Origin: Panacibacter ginsenosidivorans
GTDB taxonomy: Bacteria; Bacteroidota; Bacteroidia; Chitinophagales; Chitinophagaceae
Length of the DNA: 64,000 nucleotides
Direction of reading: 5' to 3'
Assembly (NCBI RefSeq): GCF_007971225.1
Contig: NZ_CP042435.1
Location: forward strand, 868,001-932,000
The notes below the pieces were generated by a model. That model was given only the letters and a program-made list of their open reading frames with translations, was not told where the DNA came from and ran no database searches. Of this stretch, positions 36,641 to 45,658 are shown piece by piece. The translations under genes were made by a program, and so were the position numbers. Numbering within the stretch: the stretch's first letter is position 1; each line of letters begins with the position of its first letter.

Positions 36641-37573
36641 TTGAAACTGATAGCTGCATTTTTCAGACTTGTTCGCTGGCCCAATCTTGTTTTTATTGCG
36701 TTAACGCAATTGCTTTTTGTTTACTGTATTGTAAAACCGGTTTTTAGCAACAGTCCTTTACAACCAAATGTGCATGGTTTAGATTTTGTACTTATCTCTC
36801 TTTCTTCTATTCTCATTGCTGCTGCTGGTTATATAATCAACGATTATTTTGATCTCAATATAGACCAGGTAAACAAGCCCGATAAACTGGTTGTAGAAAA
36901 AATAATTAAAAGGCGCTGGACGATTGTATGGCATATAGTCTTAAGCACAGCAGGTGTTGCAATCGGCTTTTATGTAGATTTTACCAGTCGCATATGGTTG
37001 CTTGGTTTTTCAAATGCTATATGCGTTACGTTACTTTTTATATACTCCACCTCTTTAAAACGCAGGTTGCTAATTGGCAATATTCTTATCTCTTTGCTTA
37101 CAGCATGGGTAATATTGGTAGTGGCATGGTGTGAGTACAATCACCTTATTCATTTGAACAATGGCCTGCGTGCAGACAAAATATTAAGAGAAACTTTTTT
37201 GTATGCAGGTTTTGCATTCATTATATCGCTGATAAGAGAAGCCGTAAAAGATATGGAAGATGTAGAAGGTGACAGGCGGTACGGTTGCAAAACAATGCCA
37301 ATCGTTTGGGGCATTAATGCAACCAAAGTTTTTGTAGCAGTTTGGCTGGTTGTACTTATAGCTGTACTAATAATTGTACAAGTATATGCGTTGCGACTTG
37401 AATGGTACTGGAGCGTTGTGTATTGTATGCTTGCTATAGTTATACCACTTATATACATTTTCAGGAAACTCTTTGCTGCAAAAACTTCTGCAGATTATCA
37501 TAAACTTAGTACCTTAATAAAACTCGTGATGTTTACCGGTATACTTTCTATGATCTTCTTTAAGATTTATTGA
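36641..37573 (+). CDS. UbiA-family prenyltransferase
   Basis: 310 residues with eight or nine membrane helices. The first Asp-rich motif is INDYFDLNIDQVNKPDK (about 67-83) and the second is REAVKDMEDVEGDRRYGCKTMPI. These bind the diphosphate through Mg. The best annotation is geranylgeranylglycerol-phosphate geranylgeranyltransferase-like, as for many Bacteroidota homologues, but quinone or heme prenylation cannot be excluded. The start is a TTG at 36641; I see no closer ATG that keeps the first helix. Confidence 0.87.
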   Translation: MKLIAAFFRLVRWPNLVFIALTQLLFVYCIVKPVFSNSPLQPNVHGLDFVLISLSSILIAAAGYIINDYFDLNIDQVNKPDKLVVEKIIKRRWTIVWHIVLSTAGVAIGFYVDFTSRIWLLGFSNAICVTLLFIYSTSLKRRLLIGNILISLLTAWVILVVAWCEYNHLIHLNNGLRADKILRETFLYAGFAFIISLIREAVKDMEDVEGDRRYGCKTMPIVWGINATKVFVAVWLVVLIAVLIIVQVYALRLEWYWSVVYCMLAIVIPLIYIFRKLFAAKTSADYHKLSTLIKLVMFTGILSMIFFKIY

Positions 37574-37618
37574 TCGTGATTTTTATGAGTCCGGCTTTTT
37601 ATTTTCATGGCGTCACCG

Positions 37619-37638
37619 CTTGCGTCGCACTCTTCAGC
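37619..37638 (+). repeat. Dispersed arm repeat, F orientation, CTTCAGC end variant
   Basis: CTTGCGTCGCACTCTTCAGC, preceded by TTATGAGTCCGGCTTTTT and CATGGCGTCACCG, followed by ATTCTGAAC. It is the flank-matched partner of 35978. Confidence 0.9.
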
Positions 37639-37741
37639 ATTCTGAACTTTTATAAACTTTTCAACACAACTATAATGTATAATTAACAACAAAGTTTAAA
37701 ACCGTAAACTTGTGCTCACAAACTAATAAACATTTTTTTGC

Positions 37742-38317
37742 ATGAACAGGATCATCCTTGCATCACAATCACCACGCAGAAAACAATTACTTGAATGGGC
37801 AGAAATCCCTTTTGATATTATCATACAACCAACTGATGAAAGCTTTCCTGCAACCATGCCCGTTGATGACGTACCTGTTCATATTGCTTTGCATAAAGCT
37901 AAAGCAGTGCAGGAAATATTAAATGACGAACAAAAACAAATGACCATACTTGCAGCAGATACCATTGTTGTATTGGATAATAGTGTGATTGGCAAACCGA
38001 AAGACAAAGAAGATGCCATTAATATTCTTACTGCTCTTTCGGGCCATGAGCATAAAGTAATAACAGGCGTTGTAATTGTACAAGGTGATAGTATTATTTC
38101 TTTTGCTGATACTACTACTGTGCTTTTTCATACACTAACGCCAACCCAGATAGAATTCTATGTTGATAAATACAAACCTTATGATAAAGCCGGCGCTTAT
38201 GCTATACAGGAATGGATCGGTGTGGTAGGTATAAAAAAAGTAGAGGGTGATTTTTATAATGTAATGGGTTTACCGGTAAGCAGGGTTGTACAGGAGCTGA
38301 ATAAATTTAATAGCTAA
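37742..38317 (+). CDS. maf: Maf-like nucleotide pyrophosphatase
   Basis: 191 residues. The Maf signature is complete: IILASQSPRRKQLLEW at the N-terminus, AADTIVVLDNSVIGKPKDKEDA in the middle and DKAGAYAIQEWIGVVGIKKVEGDFYNVMGLPV at the C-terminus. Maf proteins hydrolyse non-canonical or excess nucleoside triphosphates such as dTTP and UTP to monophosphates. Cytosolic. It precedes the DUF2851 gene by 54 bp on the same strand. Confidence 0.95.
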   Translation: MNRIILASQSPRRKQLLEWAEIPFDIIIQPTDESFPATMPVDDVPVHIALHKAKAVQEILNDEQKQMTILAADTIVVLDNSVIGKPKDKEDAINILTALSGHEHKVITGVVIVQGDSIISFADTTTVLFHTLTPTQIEFYVDKYKPYDKAGAYAIQEWIGVVGIKKVEGDFYNVMGLPVSRVVQELNKFNS

Positions 38318-38371
38318 TTTGCATTCTAAGTTTTTGTTCATTATCTTAAACAAAAATCCAACTCACCCTTT

Positions 38372-39646
38372 ATGAACGAACGGCTGCTGCAATTTATATG
38401 GCAATTTCAATATTATAATAAAACGCAACTCACTGTTGTTGACGGAACTCCTTTAACTATCATTTACCAGGGAAAATTAAACAGCAACCAGGGCCCTGAT
38501 TTTTCTGAAGCAAAGATCAAAATTGGCAATACAATATGGGCAGGAAATATTGAAATCCATGTAAGGTCTTCTGATTGGAACATGCATAATCATAATGCCG
38601 ATGCCAACTATTCCAATATTATTCTGCATGTAGTTTGGATTAATGATTTGCAGCTTACCGATAAAAATGGTGAGCCTGTTCCAACACTCGAATTGCGACC
38701 TTTGGTTTCGAAAATAATGCTGCAACATTATGATCAGTTAATGCAGTCAAAAGGTTTTGTGCCTTGCGAAAATCATTTACCGTTACTTTCAGAAATGGGC
38801 TGGCTTGCATGGAAGGAGAGGCTTGTTGCTGAACGTTTGCAAAGAAAGACTGGAACCGTACTTAAATTTTTACAGCAAGCCAATAATCACTGGGAAAAAG
38901 TTTTCTGGTGGATGCTGGCAAAGAACTTTGGCATGAAAGTAAATGCTACTGCATTTGAACAAATGGCGAAAAGCATTCCAATAAATGTATTGGCTAAGCA
39001 TAAGTACCAGTTAAACCAATTAGAAGCATTATTTCTTGGTCAGTCGTTATTATTGAATGGAGATTTTAAAGAAGATTATCCCAAAATGTTGCAGAGAGAA
39101 TATAAATTTTTATCAGCCAAATATCAATTAAAGTCAATTAATAAAGAACCGGATTTTCTACGTATGCGCCCGGCAAATTTTCCAACAGTTCGTCTAGTGC
39201 AACTTGCCGCATTAGTGTTTAAATCAACTCACCTTTTTTCATGCATTCTTGAAATAGAAACGATTGAACAGCTATATGAACTATTAAATGTAACTGCAAA
39301 TGATTACTGGCATTATCATTATCTTTTTGATGAACCAACAGAATATAAACCAAAGAATCTCGGTAAAACAATGACAGATAATATTATTATCAACACTATT
39401 GTGCCGGTTCTTTTTGCGTATGGCATATACCACAAAAATCAACAGGCAAAAGATAAAGCTGTTTATTATTTATCGAATCTTTCTGCAGAGACGAATAATA
39501 TTACCAAAGAGTGGAAGTCAAAAAAAGTCATCAATAAAACTGCGCTGGATTCACAGGCATTGATCGAACTAAAGAATAATTATTGCAATGAAAAACTTTG
39601 CCTGAATTGTGCAATAGGAAACAAGTTATTGAAAGCTGACGCATAA
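38372..39646 (+). CDS. DUF2851 family protein
   Basis: 424 residues, with the family's start MNERLLQFIWQFQYYN, then GPDFSEAKIKIGNTIWAGNIEIHVRSSDW, HNADANYSNIILHVVW and a C-terminal NNYCNEKLCLNCAIGNKLL. It is a soluble protein found widely in Bacteroidota with no known role. The N-terminal part looks nuclease-like to me (an E/D-rich IEIHVRSSDW strand), but that is speculation. A repeat arm begins 6 bp after its stop. Confidence 0.85.
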   Translation: MNERLLQFIWQFQYYNKTQLTVVDGTPLTIIYQGKLNSNQGPDFSEAKIKIGNTIWAGNIEIHVRSSDWNMHNHNADANYSNIILHVVWINDLQLTDKNGEPVPTLELRPLVSKIMLQHYDQLMQSKGFVPCENHLPLLSEMGWLAWKERLVAERLQRKTGTVLKFLQQANNHWEKVFWWMLAKNFGMKVNATAFEQMAKSIPINVLAKHKYQLNQLEALFLGQSLLLNGDFKEDYPKMLQREYKFLSAKYQLKSINKEPDFLRMRPANFPTVRLVQLAALVFKSTHLFSCILEIETIEQLYELLNVTANDYWHYHYLFDEPTEYKPKNLGKTMTDNIIINTIVPVLFAYGIYHKNQQAKDKAVYYLSNLSAETNNITKEWKSKKVINKTALDSQALIELKNNYCNEKLCLNCAIGNKLLKADA

Positions 39647-39652
39647 AAAATA

Positions 39653-39672
39653 GTACAAGAGTGCGACGCAAG
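39653..39672 (-). repeat. Dispersed arm repeat, R orientation
   Basis: GTACAAGAGTGCGACGCAAG followed by TAAAGCTAAATAGCTATTC and GCCCGGTTC. It lies 6 bp after one stop and 38 bp from the convergent adenine deaminase stop. Confidence 0.9.
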
Positions 39673-39710
39673 TAAAGCTAAATAGCTATTCAAACGCCCG
39701 GTTCAAAAAA

Positions 39711-41339
39711 CTATACAAAACTAAAACTGTCACCATCAAACAAACCTTTATCACTCAATTTTAAATGAGGTATAACAAGCAATGCCATAAAGCTTAGCGT
39801 CATGAATGGCGCGGAGAATGTTGAGCCCAACTCTTTCGCCATTTTATCAATAGCTGTGTATGCTTCTGCAACTTCATACCCATTTTTGTTACTCATCAAA
39901 CCGGCAACAGGTAACCCTATTACCATTTCAGTGGTATTGCTGACACAGCTTACGCCACCTTCTTCTGCAATAACAAGATTAATTGCCCTTGTAATACTTG
40001 CATCATCAACTCCTACTGCGATGATGTTGTGACTATCGTGCGCAACACTCGATGCTATTGCGCCTTTTTTAAATTGAAAATTTCTGATAAATGCTTTTGC
40101 GACAGGTGCTTTGGAATAACGATTAACAACAACAATTTTCAATATATCATTTGTCGTATCGCTAATAATAAATCCATCTTTTACCAACGGCTTTAAAAAA
40201 AGTTTATTGGTAATAAGTTGTCCTTCTAATGCTTCAATTACGGCTATTACGGATTCATTGTTGTAAGGAATTTTAAGATCACCTTCAATGATTGCATCGC
40301 AATCAAATTTATTGATAGTAGTTTCATCAACACATTCAATCAATGACGTACCATTCTCTGCAACAACTTTTCCATCAATATATGTTTGCACTACTTCAAA
40401 TGATTGCAGATCTTTCACCACAATAAGATCAGCAGCATCTCCTTCTTTTAATAAACCAACATCAAGTTTATAATGCTGCGCAGGATTAATACATGCCGCT
40501 CTTAAAACATTAAAGACATCAATCCCTTTTGCAACGGCTCTTGCACAAAGCTGGTTAATATGACCTGCAACCAAACTGTCAGGATGTTTATCATCACTGC
40601 AAAACATTATTTTGTTTGGATAGTCCTGAAGGAGATCAATCAACGCTTCAAAGTTCTTTGCGGCACTGCCTTCGCGAATCAATATCTTCATACCGAACTG
40701 CAATTTATCCAGCGCTTCTTCTTTTGTAAAACATTCATGGTCTGTACTAATGCCCGCATTAATATATTGCTTTGCCTGTTCCCCTCTTAACCCAGGTGCA
40801 TGGCCATCAACAGGTTTACCTAATGCATGTGCTGCAGCAATCTTTTTCATCACTTCTTCATCTTTAAATAATACACCCGGGAAATTCATCATTTCACTCA
40901 GGTATTTTATTTCATGTTTTTCCAATAGTTTTTTTACATCATTGCTGTCGAGTGCTGCACCTGCTGTTTCAAAAGTTGTTGCCGGCACACAGCTTGGTGC
41001 ACCAAAATTAAATTTGAATGGAACTTTTTTCCCATTGTTTATCATGAACTCCACTCCTTCCATGCCACACACATTGGCTATTTCATGTGGGTCGCTTACA
41101 GTTGCAACAGTGCCATGCACAACGGCCATTCTTGCAAACTCACTTGGTATGATCATGCTGCTTTCTATGTGCACATGACTATCAACAAAACCAGGAAGAA
41201 TATAATTTGTGTAGTTTGTGTTTGCGGTTTCAGTAATGCTTACAATCTTACCATTTTCAACTTTTATTATTCCGGGAAAAATTCTCTTATTGAATATATC
41301 TGCAATATTTCCTTCAATTGCAAAAGCCTGTGTTTGCAT
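39711..41339 (-). CDS. ade: Adenine deaminase
   Basis: 542 residues from the ATG at 41339; an upstream ATG at 41372 is in frame but less likely, because the family begins near [14 protein letters not shown]. Visible are [80 protein letters not shown] and a C-terminal [10 protein letters not shown]. It is a metal-dependent amidohydrolase converting adenine to hypoxanthine for purine salvage. Cytosolic, monocistronic. Confidence 0.95.
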   Translation of the reverse strand: MQTQAFAIEGNIADIFNKRIFPGIIKVENGKIVSITETANTNYTNYILPGFVDSHVHIESSMIIPSEFARMAVVHGTVATVSDPHEIANVCGMEGVEFMINNGKKVPFKFNFGAPSCVPATTFETAGAALDSNDVKKLLEKHEIKYLSEMMNFPGVLFKDEEVMKKIAAAHALGKPVDGHAPGLRGEQAKQYINAGISTDHECFTKEEALDKLQFGMKILIREGSAAKNFEALIDLLQDYPNKIMFCSDDKHPDSLVAGHINQLCARAVAKGIDVFNVLRAACINPAQHYKLDVGLLKEGDAADLIVVKDLQSFEVVQTYIDGKVVAENGTSLIECVDETTINKFDCDAIIEGDLKIPYNNESVIAVIEALEGQLITNKLFLKPLVKDGFIISDTTNDILKIVVVNRYSKAPVAKAFIRNFQFKKGAIASSVAHDSHNIIAVGVDDASITRAINLVIAEEGGVSCVSNTTEMVIGLPVAGLMSNKNGYEVAEAYTAIDKMAKELGSTFSAPFMTLSFMALLVIPHLKLSDKGLFDGDSFSFV

Positions 41340-41428
41340 ACTTAAAAACTTTTGATGAAGATAGCTTAACAAAGAAATGCATGGAATGATATTTTTTTGA
41401 GCCGGACTTTTGTATGTAGGTCAACATC

Positions 41429-41448
41429 GTTGCGTCGCACTCTTGTAC
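41429..41448 (+). repeat. Dispersed arm repeat, F orientation
   Basis: Exact consensus, with flank TTGAGCCGGACTTTTG. It ends 9 bp before the 3' end of the VOC gene, and with 41880 it brackets that gene. Confidence 0.9.
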
Positions 41449-41457
41449 TTTATTGCA

Positions 41458-41808
41458 TTATTCAACAAAATGCCAGCAAACACCGGCAATATCTATTATG
41501 TTTACTTCAATACCATAAGGCTGTTTCGTTGGTTTACTTATACGAATGCCAAATTTTTGTAACAATTGCTTTTTATTTACTTCTTTCCAGAATTCTTCAG
41601 CGCTATTTATCCTAACACTTATCATGAAGTTCTCTGCAAAATGTTTATTATCGTATTTCTGCAAAATGAATTTGCATCCATCTTTTTCAAAACCTATATA
41701 GTCGCCTGCATCCCAGTTGACCTTAAACCCTAATTCAATAAACAGCTGTTTAGAACCTTCAAAATTGCTGCCTGAAGGGACAAAAGGCTCGAGCGATAAG
41801 AATTGCAT
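41458..41808 (-). CDS. VOC (glyoxalase/bleomycin-resistance fold) protein
   Basis: 116 residues. The pattern fits a two-module VOC fold: FLSLEPFVPSGSNFEGSKQLFIELGFKVNWDAGDYIGFEKDGCKFILQ and a second half ending GIEVNIIDIAGVCWHFVE. The final E-x-x-I-D-x-A-G-V-x-W-H is the usual VOC ending. Function ranges from antibiotic binding to dioxygenases; none can be inferred. Single minus-strand gene between an F and an R arm. Confidence 0.82.
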   Translation of the reverse strand: MQFLSLEPFVPSGSNFEGSKQLFIELGFKVNWDAGDYIGFEKDGCKFILQKYDNKHFAENFMISVRINSAEEFWKEVNKKQLLQKFGIRISKPTKQPYGIEVNIIDIAGVCWHFVE

Positions 41809-41879
41809 AATACTTTTTTCGTAAAACTATTAAATATATAGTGGCAAAATATACAAGATCGTTTAACATAGCATAGAAC

Positions 41880-41899
41880 GTACAAGTGAGTGACACAAC
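41880..41899 (-). repeat. Dispersed arm repeat, R orientation
   Basis: GTACAAGTGAGTGACACAAC preceded by TAGAAC and followed by CGGCGATGCCATGAAAA. It lies 71 bp upstream of the VOC start and 190 bp upstream of cysC. Confidence 0.9.
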
Positions 41900-42089
41900 C
41901 GGCGATGCCATGAAAAATTTTCAGTCCGTACCATAAAAATTCCCAAATGCGATTTAAAAAGGCAATTTGTAATTTAATTCCTACAATTAATATAGAATTA
42001 AGGGAAAAACTACCTGCTCTAAGTTCTCATTCTGGCAAACTTGGGCTATATTCGCCGCAAAATTTCAAAACCTAAAAAATATCCAAAGC

Positions 42090-42698
42090 ATGGAAGTTGT
42101 TAAGAACATTGTGTGGCATAATGCTACTATAACCAAAGAAGACCGCCATCGCAAAAATGGCCATAAAAGCGCAATCCTGTGGTACACAGGGCTTTCAGGC
42201 GCAGGCAAATCAACTCTGGCAAATAAAGTAGAAGAAAAATTATTTGAACGTGGTTATAACACCTATGTTCTTGACGGTGATAATGTTCGCATGGGCCTGA
42301 ATAAAGGGCTTGGCTTTGATGCGGAAGGACGTAAAGAAAACATTCGCAGAATTGGTGAAGTTGCTAAACTTTTTGTTGATGCAGGCATAATTGTTTCTAC
42401 AGCTTTCGTTTCTCCATACACAGCAGACCGTGATATGGTTCGTGCACTGGTACCAGCAGGAGAATTTGTTGAAATATATGTAGCAGCCTCTCTGGAAGTT
42501 TGCGAAAATCGTGATACAAAAGGTTTGTACAAGAAAGCACGTACAGGTGAGATTAAAAACTTTACCGGCATCAGCGATCCTTATGAAGCACCTGTAAACC
42601 CTGAACTTACTGTAGATACAGGCGGCCAGACACTTGATGAAAGTGCTGAAGTTGTATTAAACTATCTCGAAGAAAAAGGCTACATAACAAAAGCTTAG
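42090..42698 (+). CDS. cysC: Adenylyl-sulfate kinase
   Basis: 202 residues. The P-loop is GLSGAGKST (34-42), DGDNVR is at 62-67, the phospho-acceptor region FVSPY holds Ser108, and the lid has GLYKKARTGEIKNFTGISDPYEAP. It phosphorylates adenylyl sulfate to PAPS. sat follows after 37 bp. No cysD/cysN or PAPS reductase is visible, so the product could serve sulfation or assimilation. Confidence 0.95.
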   Translation: MEVVKNIVWHNATITKEDRHRKNGHKSAILWYTGLSGAGKSTLANKVEEKLFERGYNTYVLDGDNVRMGLNKGLGFDAEGRKENIRRIGEVAKLFVDAGIIVSTAFVSPYTADRDMVRALVPAGEFVEIYVAASLEVCENRDTKGLYKKARTGEIKNFTGISDPYEAPVNPELTVDTGGQTLDESAEVVLNYLEEKGYITKA

Positions 42699-42735
42699 TT
42701 AAAAATAATTTGCTTAACAAAAACACTATAATAAT

Positions 42736-43899
42736 ATGAACCAACCTCATGGTGGCGTACTTGTAAACAGAATTGCAACAGGTGCCCGCAAAGCCGAACT
42801 GGAAGAAAAAGCAAAAGCGATCTTTAACCTTACTGTGGAAGACCGTTATGGCGCTGATATTGAAATGATCGCTGTAGGTGCATTTAGCCCTATTACCGGT
42901 TTTATGGGTAAGGCTGATTGTGAATCTGCTATTGAAAATATGACATTGACAAATGGTCTTGCATGGGGTATCCCTATCCCTTTGCCTGTAGGGGATCAAT
43001 ATGATAATCTTTCTGTGGGTCAGGAAATTGCTTTGTTGAATAAAGAAGGTCATGTACTTGCAATCATGACTGTTAATGAAAAATTTGAATTAGACCTTGA
43101 CAATTTTGCTGCAAAATGTTTTGGTACAACAGAAGATAAACATCCTGGCGTTGCTGCTATTAAACGTGGCGGTAACAAATTCATCGCTGGTCCTTTAGAA
43201 ATGGTAAACCGCCCGGTTCGTCATGATGCAATTGATGGCAAATATTTTCTTGACCCATCTGAAATACGTGCTGAATTTGAAAAACGTGGCTGGAACACAA
43301 TCGTAGCTTTCCAGACACGCAACCCAATACACCGTGCACACGAATATTTGATCAAATGCGCACAGGAAATCGTTGATGGTGCTTTGATTCATCCTATAGT
43401 TGGCGAAACAAAAAGTGATGATATTCCTGCCGATACACGCATGCGTTGCTACGAAGCATTGATCGCCGGGTATTTCAATCCAAAAAATACTAAACTAAGC
43501 GTATTACCAACAGCTATGCGTTATGCCGGGCCACGTGAAGCAATTAACCACACTTTAATTCGTAAGAATTATGGTTGCACACACATGATTATTGGCCGCG
43601 ACCATGCTGGTGTTGGCAATTACTACGGCACGTACGATGCCCAGAAAATAATGGATAAAGTAGGCCCTGCAATGGGTATGCAAATATTGAAATTTGAAAA
43701 CACTTTCTTCTGTAAAGAAACAAATGGTATGGCCAGCAGCAAAACATCTCCTGAAAATGCTACACAAATTTCTTTAAGCGGCACAAAGGTGCGTGAAATG
43801 CTTGGCAAAGGCGAACGTCCACCTGCTGAGTTTTCGAGAGCAGAAGTTGCAGATATTCTTATTGAATGGGCTACTGCAAAGAATAAAGTAGAAGCTTAA
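42736..43899 (+). CDS. sat: Sulfate adenylyltransferase (homo-oligomeric type)
   Basis: 387 residues. Motifs are QTRNPIHRAHEYL (193-205) and GRDHAGVG (287-294), the two nucleotide-binding segments of ATP sulfurylase, plus GPREAINHTLIRKNYGCTHMIIG. It makes adenylyl sulfate from ATP and sulfate. This is the single-chain family, unrelated to CysDN. Paired with cysC upstream; a clear terminator follows at 43943. Confidence 0.95.
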   Translation: MNQPHGGVLVNRIATGARKAELEEKAKAIFNLTVEDRYGADIEMIAVGAFSPITGFMGKADCESAIENMTLTNGLAWGIPIPLPVGDQYDNLSVGQEIALLNKEGHVLAIMTVNEKFELDLDNFAAKCFGTTEDKHPGVAAIKRGGNKFIAGPLEMVNRPVRHDAIDGKYFLDPSEIRAEFEKRGWNTIVAFQTRNPIHRAHEYLIKCAQEIVDGALIHPIVGETKSDDIPADTRMRCYEALIAGYFNPKNTKLSVLPTAMRYAGPREAINHTLIRKNYGCTHMIIGRDHAGVGNYYGTYDAQKIMDKVGPAMGMQILKFENTFFCKETNGMASSKTSPENATQISLSGTKVREMLGKGERPPAEFSRAEVADILIEWATAKNKVEA

Positions 43900-43942
43900 T
43901 TTAAAAATATCCATCGTCTTACGGACAATGCTATTAAACATT

Positions 43943-43976
43943 AAAAAGCAGGTTAATGATGACCTGCTTTTTTATT
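43943..43976 (+). terminator. Intrinsic terminator of cysC-sat
   Basis: AAAGCAGGT (43945-43953) pairs with ACCTGCTTT (43962-43970), followed by further T residues. It lies 44 bp after the sat stop. Confidence 0.85.
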
Positions 43977-44024
43977 TAAAAGAATTTATGATGAGCCAAT
44001 CTACATTGCTGTTATAAAGCTTCG

Positions 44025-44044
44025 GTTGCGTCACACTCTTATGC
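44025..44044 (+). repeat. Dispersed arm repeat, F orientation
   Basis: Diverged GTTGCGTCACACTCTTATGC, with an A-type flank (GAGCCAATCTACATTGCTG, then AAGCTTCG). The flank matches the R arm at 44646 with two mismatches in 28 positions. Confidence 0.88.
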
Positions 44045-44088
44045 TTTTTATTCAATATGCAGCAAGAAATTCAACTTTTACAGTGTAA

Positions 44089-44568
44089 TCATTTTGCCTG
44101 GTAAGTCTCCACTGCATACCTGTGTAAGATTTTTACCGATAGCCTGTCTTCTTTTGCAGTTACGAGTTTATATTCTCTAAAGGTGTTTTGTTTATCTAAA
44201 AACCCAATGATGCAGGAATAAGTATCAGCTCCCGGTCTTATCTCAATTTTTGGCATTGTACCAAAGTTGGGTATTTTCAATGTGTCTTCTGCCGCAAGTT
44301 CCATATACTGCATTTTCATCACGTAATGAAACGTTTCTTTTGTTTCATAAACATTTACTGCAAACTTCCAGTCGTTCAATTCATTTGGAATTTCCTTAGA
44401 GAAGGAAGCAATAGGTTTGGGATTAACAGCTTTTCTTGTGGTTGGAATTTCAGTATTTGTAGAAACAATAGCAGAATCTTTATTACTATTATTTTCAGCA
44501 ATTATATTGCTTTGATTACTGCACGAAAGGCCTAATAACATTAAAAAAAGGCATGTGATCTGCTTCAT
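44089..44568 (-). CDS. Predicted lipoprotein, unknown function
   Basis: 159 residues. The N-terminus (KQITCLFLMLLGLSCSNQS) is a lipoprotein signal with lipobox LGLSC, Cys16. A Ser/Thr/Asn-rich linker runs to about residue 50. The rest is a compact beta-rich domain (NDWKFAVNVYETKETFHYVMKMQYMEL, then YSCIIGFLDKQNTFREYKLV). I do not recognise a family. It is single, on the minus strand, and bracketed by two arms whose outer flanks match each other. Confidence 0.75.
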   Translation of the reverse strand: MKQITCLFLMLLGLSCSNQSNIIAENNSNKDSAIVSTNTEIPTTRKAVNPKPIASFSKEIPNELNDWKFAVNVYETKETFHYVMKMQYMELAAEDTLKIPNFGTMPKIEIRPGADTYSCIIGFLDKQNTFREYKLVTAKEDRLSVKILHRYAVETYQAK

Positions 44569-44645
44569 GTAATTTTTTCTTGCAATATAAATCTAAAAGC
44601 CTTTTTTAAAATGGTTCTGTATTGATGTACAATAAAGAACAGAAC

Positions 44646-44665
44646 CATGAAGTGAGTGACACAAC
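44646..44665 (-). repeat. Dispersed arm repeat, R orientation
   Basis: CATGAAGTGAGTGACACAAC preceded by CAGAAC and followed by CGAAGCTTTATAGCAGCAAT. It is the flank-matched partner of 44025, 77 bp upstream of the lipoprotein start. Confidence 0.9.
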
Positions 44666-44702
44666 CGAAGCTTTATAGCAGCAATGCAGCCTGTTACCTA
44701 AA

Positions 44703-45569
44703 TTATTTCAATGCAAGAGCAATAGCCGTCCAGTCAAACTCTCCATAACCTTTTGCTACGCATTCATTCAAACGCTGCTGTAGTAGTTTGCCGATGGGCA
44801 TTTCAGTATTGGTTTCAGCGGCCTGTTCGTTTACAAGATTTACATCTTTCAAGCCAAGCTTAAGTGAAAATGCGGCGGGTTGAAATGCTTCTTTCAAAAG
44901 AAAATTACTGTAGTTGATATAAACGGGTGCATTAAATAATGTTTGCGTTAACATATTTATCCATTGCGTTGCATCGATGCCGCTTTTTTTAGCAAGGTTA
45001 ATACCTTCAGCCATTGATTCGATGGCAGAGATAATCAGGAAGTTACTGCAAAGTTTAGCAGTATTGGCAGCTTCTGTTTCCATGCCAAACTCCCAAATGC
45101 CTGCTGCGCCTGCATCCCGAAGGAATGGCTTTATTATTTCAATGATAGCAGCGTTACCCGATATCAGGAAGTTGAGCTTCTTTGCTCTCGCTGCTTCAGG
45201 CCGGCCCATAACCGGCGCTGCTATATAATGATTGCGATGCAAATGATGCAACGCACCAAGATAAGTTGCGGTGGCCGGCAAAATAGTGCTCATAGAAATA
45301 TGCACAGCACCTGCTTTAAGATTGGCGGCAAGGCCATCTTCGCTCTTGGTGATATGATTAAGCGCAGCATCATCTGATACCATGCTGAAAACAATATCGC
45401 ATTTCTCTGCAAGCTCTTTTACAGAACTGCATATAGTGGCGCCCTTATCAATCAGCGGCTGCGCTTTAGATGCGGTGCGGTTATATACCAATAACTGTTT
45501 GTGTTGCTGTAATAAATTTTCAGCAATAGGGGTTCCGAGATTACCAAGGCCGATGAATCCGATTTGCAT
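44703..45569 (-). CDS. 3-hydroxyisobutyrate-dehydrogenase-like NAD(P) oxidoreductase
   Basis: 288 residues. The N-terminal Rossmann site is MQIGFIGLGNLGTPIAENLL, followed by YNRTASKAQPL and VFSMVSDDAAL. The substrate and catalytic regions are HISMSTILPATA, APVMGRPEAA and the catalytic-lysine helix ANTAKLCSNFLI. The family reduces or oxidises beta-hydroxyacids (hydroxyisobutyrate, tartronate semialdehyde, succinic semialdehyde); the exact substrate is open. It lies 89 bp beyond metG, with metG's terminator between. Confidence 0.9.
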   Translation of the reverse strand: MQIGFIGLGNLGTPIAENLLQQHKQLLVYNRTASKAQPLIDKGATICSSVKELAEKCDIVFSMVSDDAALNHITKSEDGLAANLKAGAVHISMSTILPATATYLGALHHLHRNHYIAAPVMGRPEAARAKKLNFLISGNAAIIEIIKPFLRDAGAAGIWEFGMETEAANTAKLCSNFLIISAIESMAEGINLAKKSGIDATQWINMLTQTLFNAPVYINYSNFLLKEAFQPAAFSLKLGLKDVNLVNEQAAETNTEMPIGKLLQQRLNECVAKGYGEFDWTAIALALK

Positions 45570-45602
45570 GGGAAAAGTTTTATAATGTAAAGTTGCTATA
45601 AA

Positions 45603-45638
45603 AATAAAAAACCGCTTTGGTTTATGAAAGCGGTTTTA
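45603..45638 (-). terminator. Intrinsic terminator of metG
   Basis: AAACCGCTTT (45609-45618) pairs with AAAGCGGTTT (45627-45636). On the minus strand it is followed by TTTTTTATTTTT. It lies just past the metG stop. Confidence 0.85.
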
Positions 45639-45658
45639 TTAATAATAATAAGGATATT

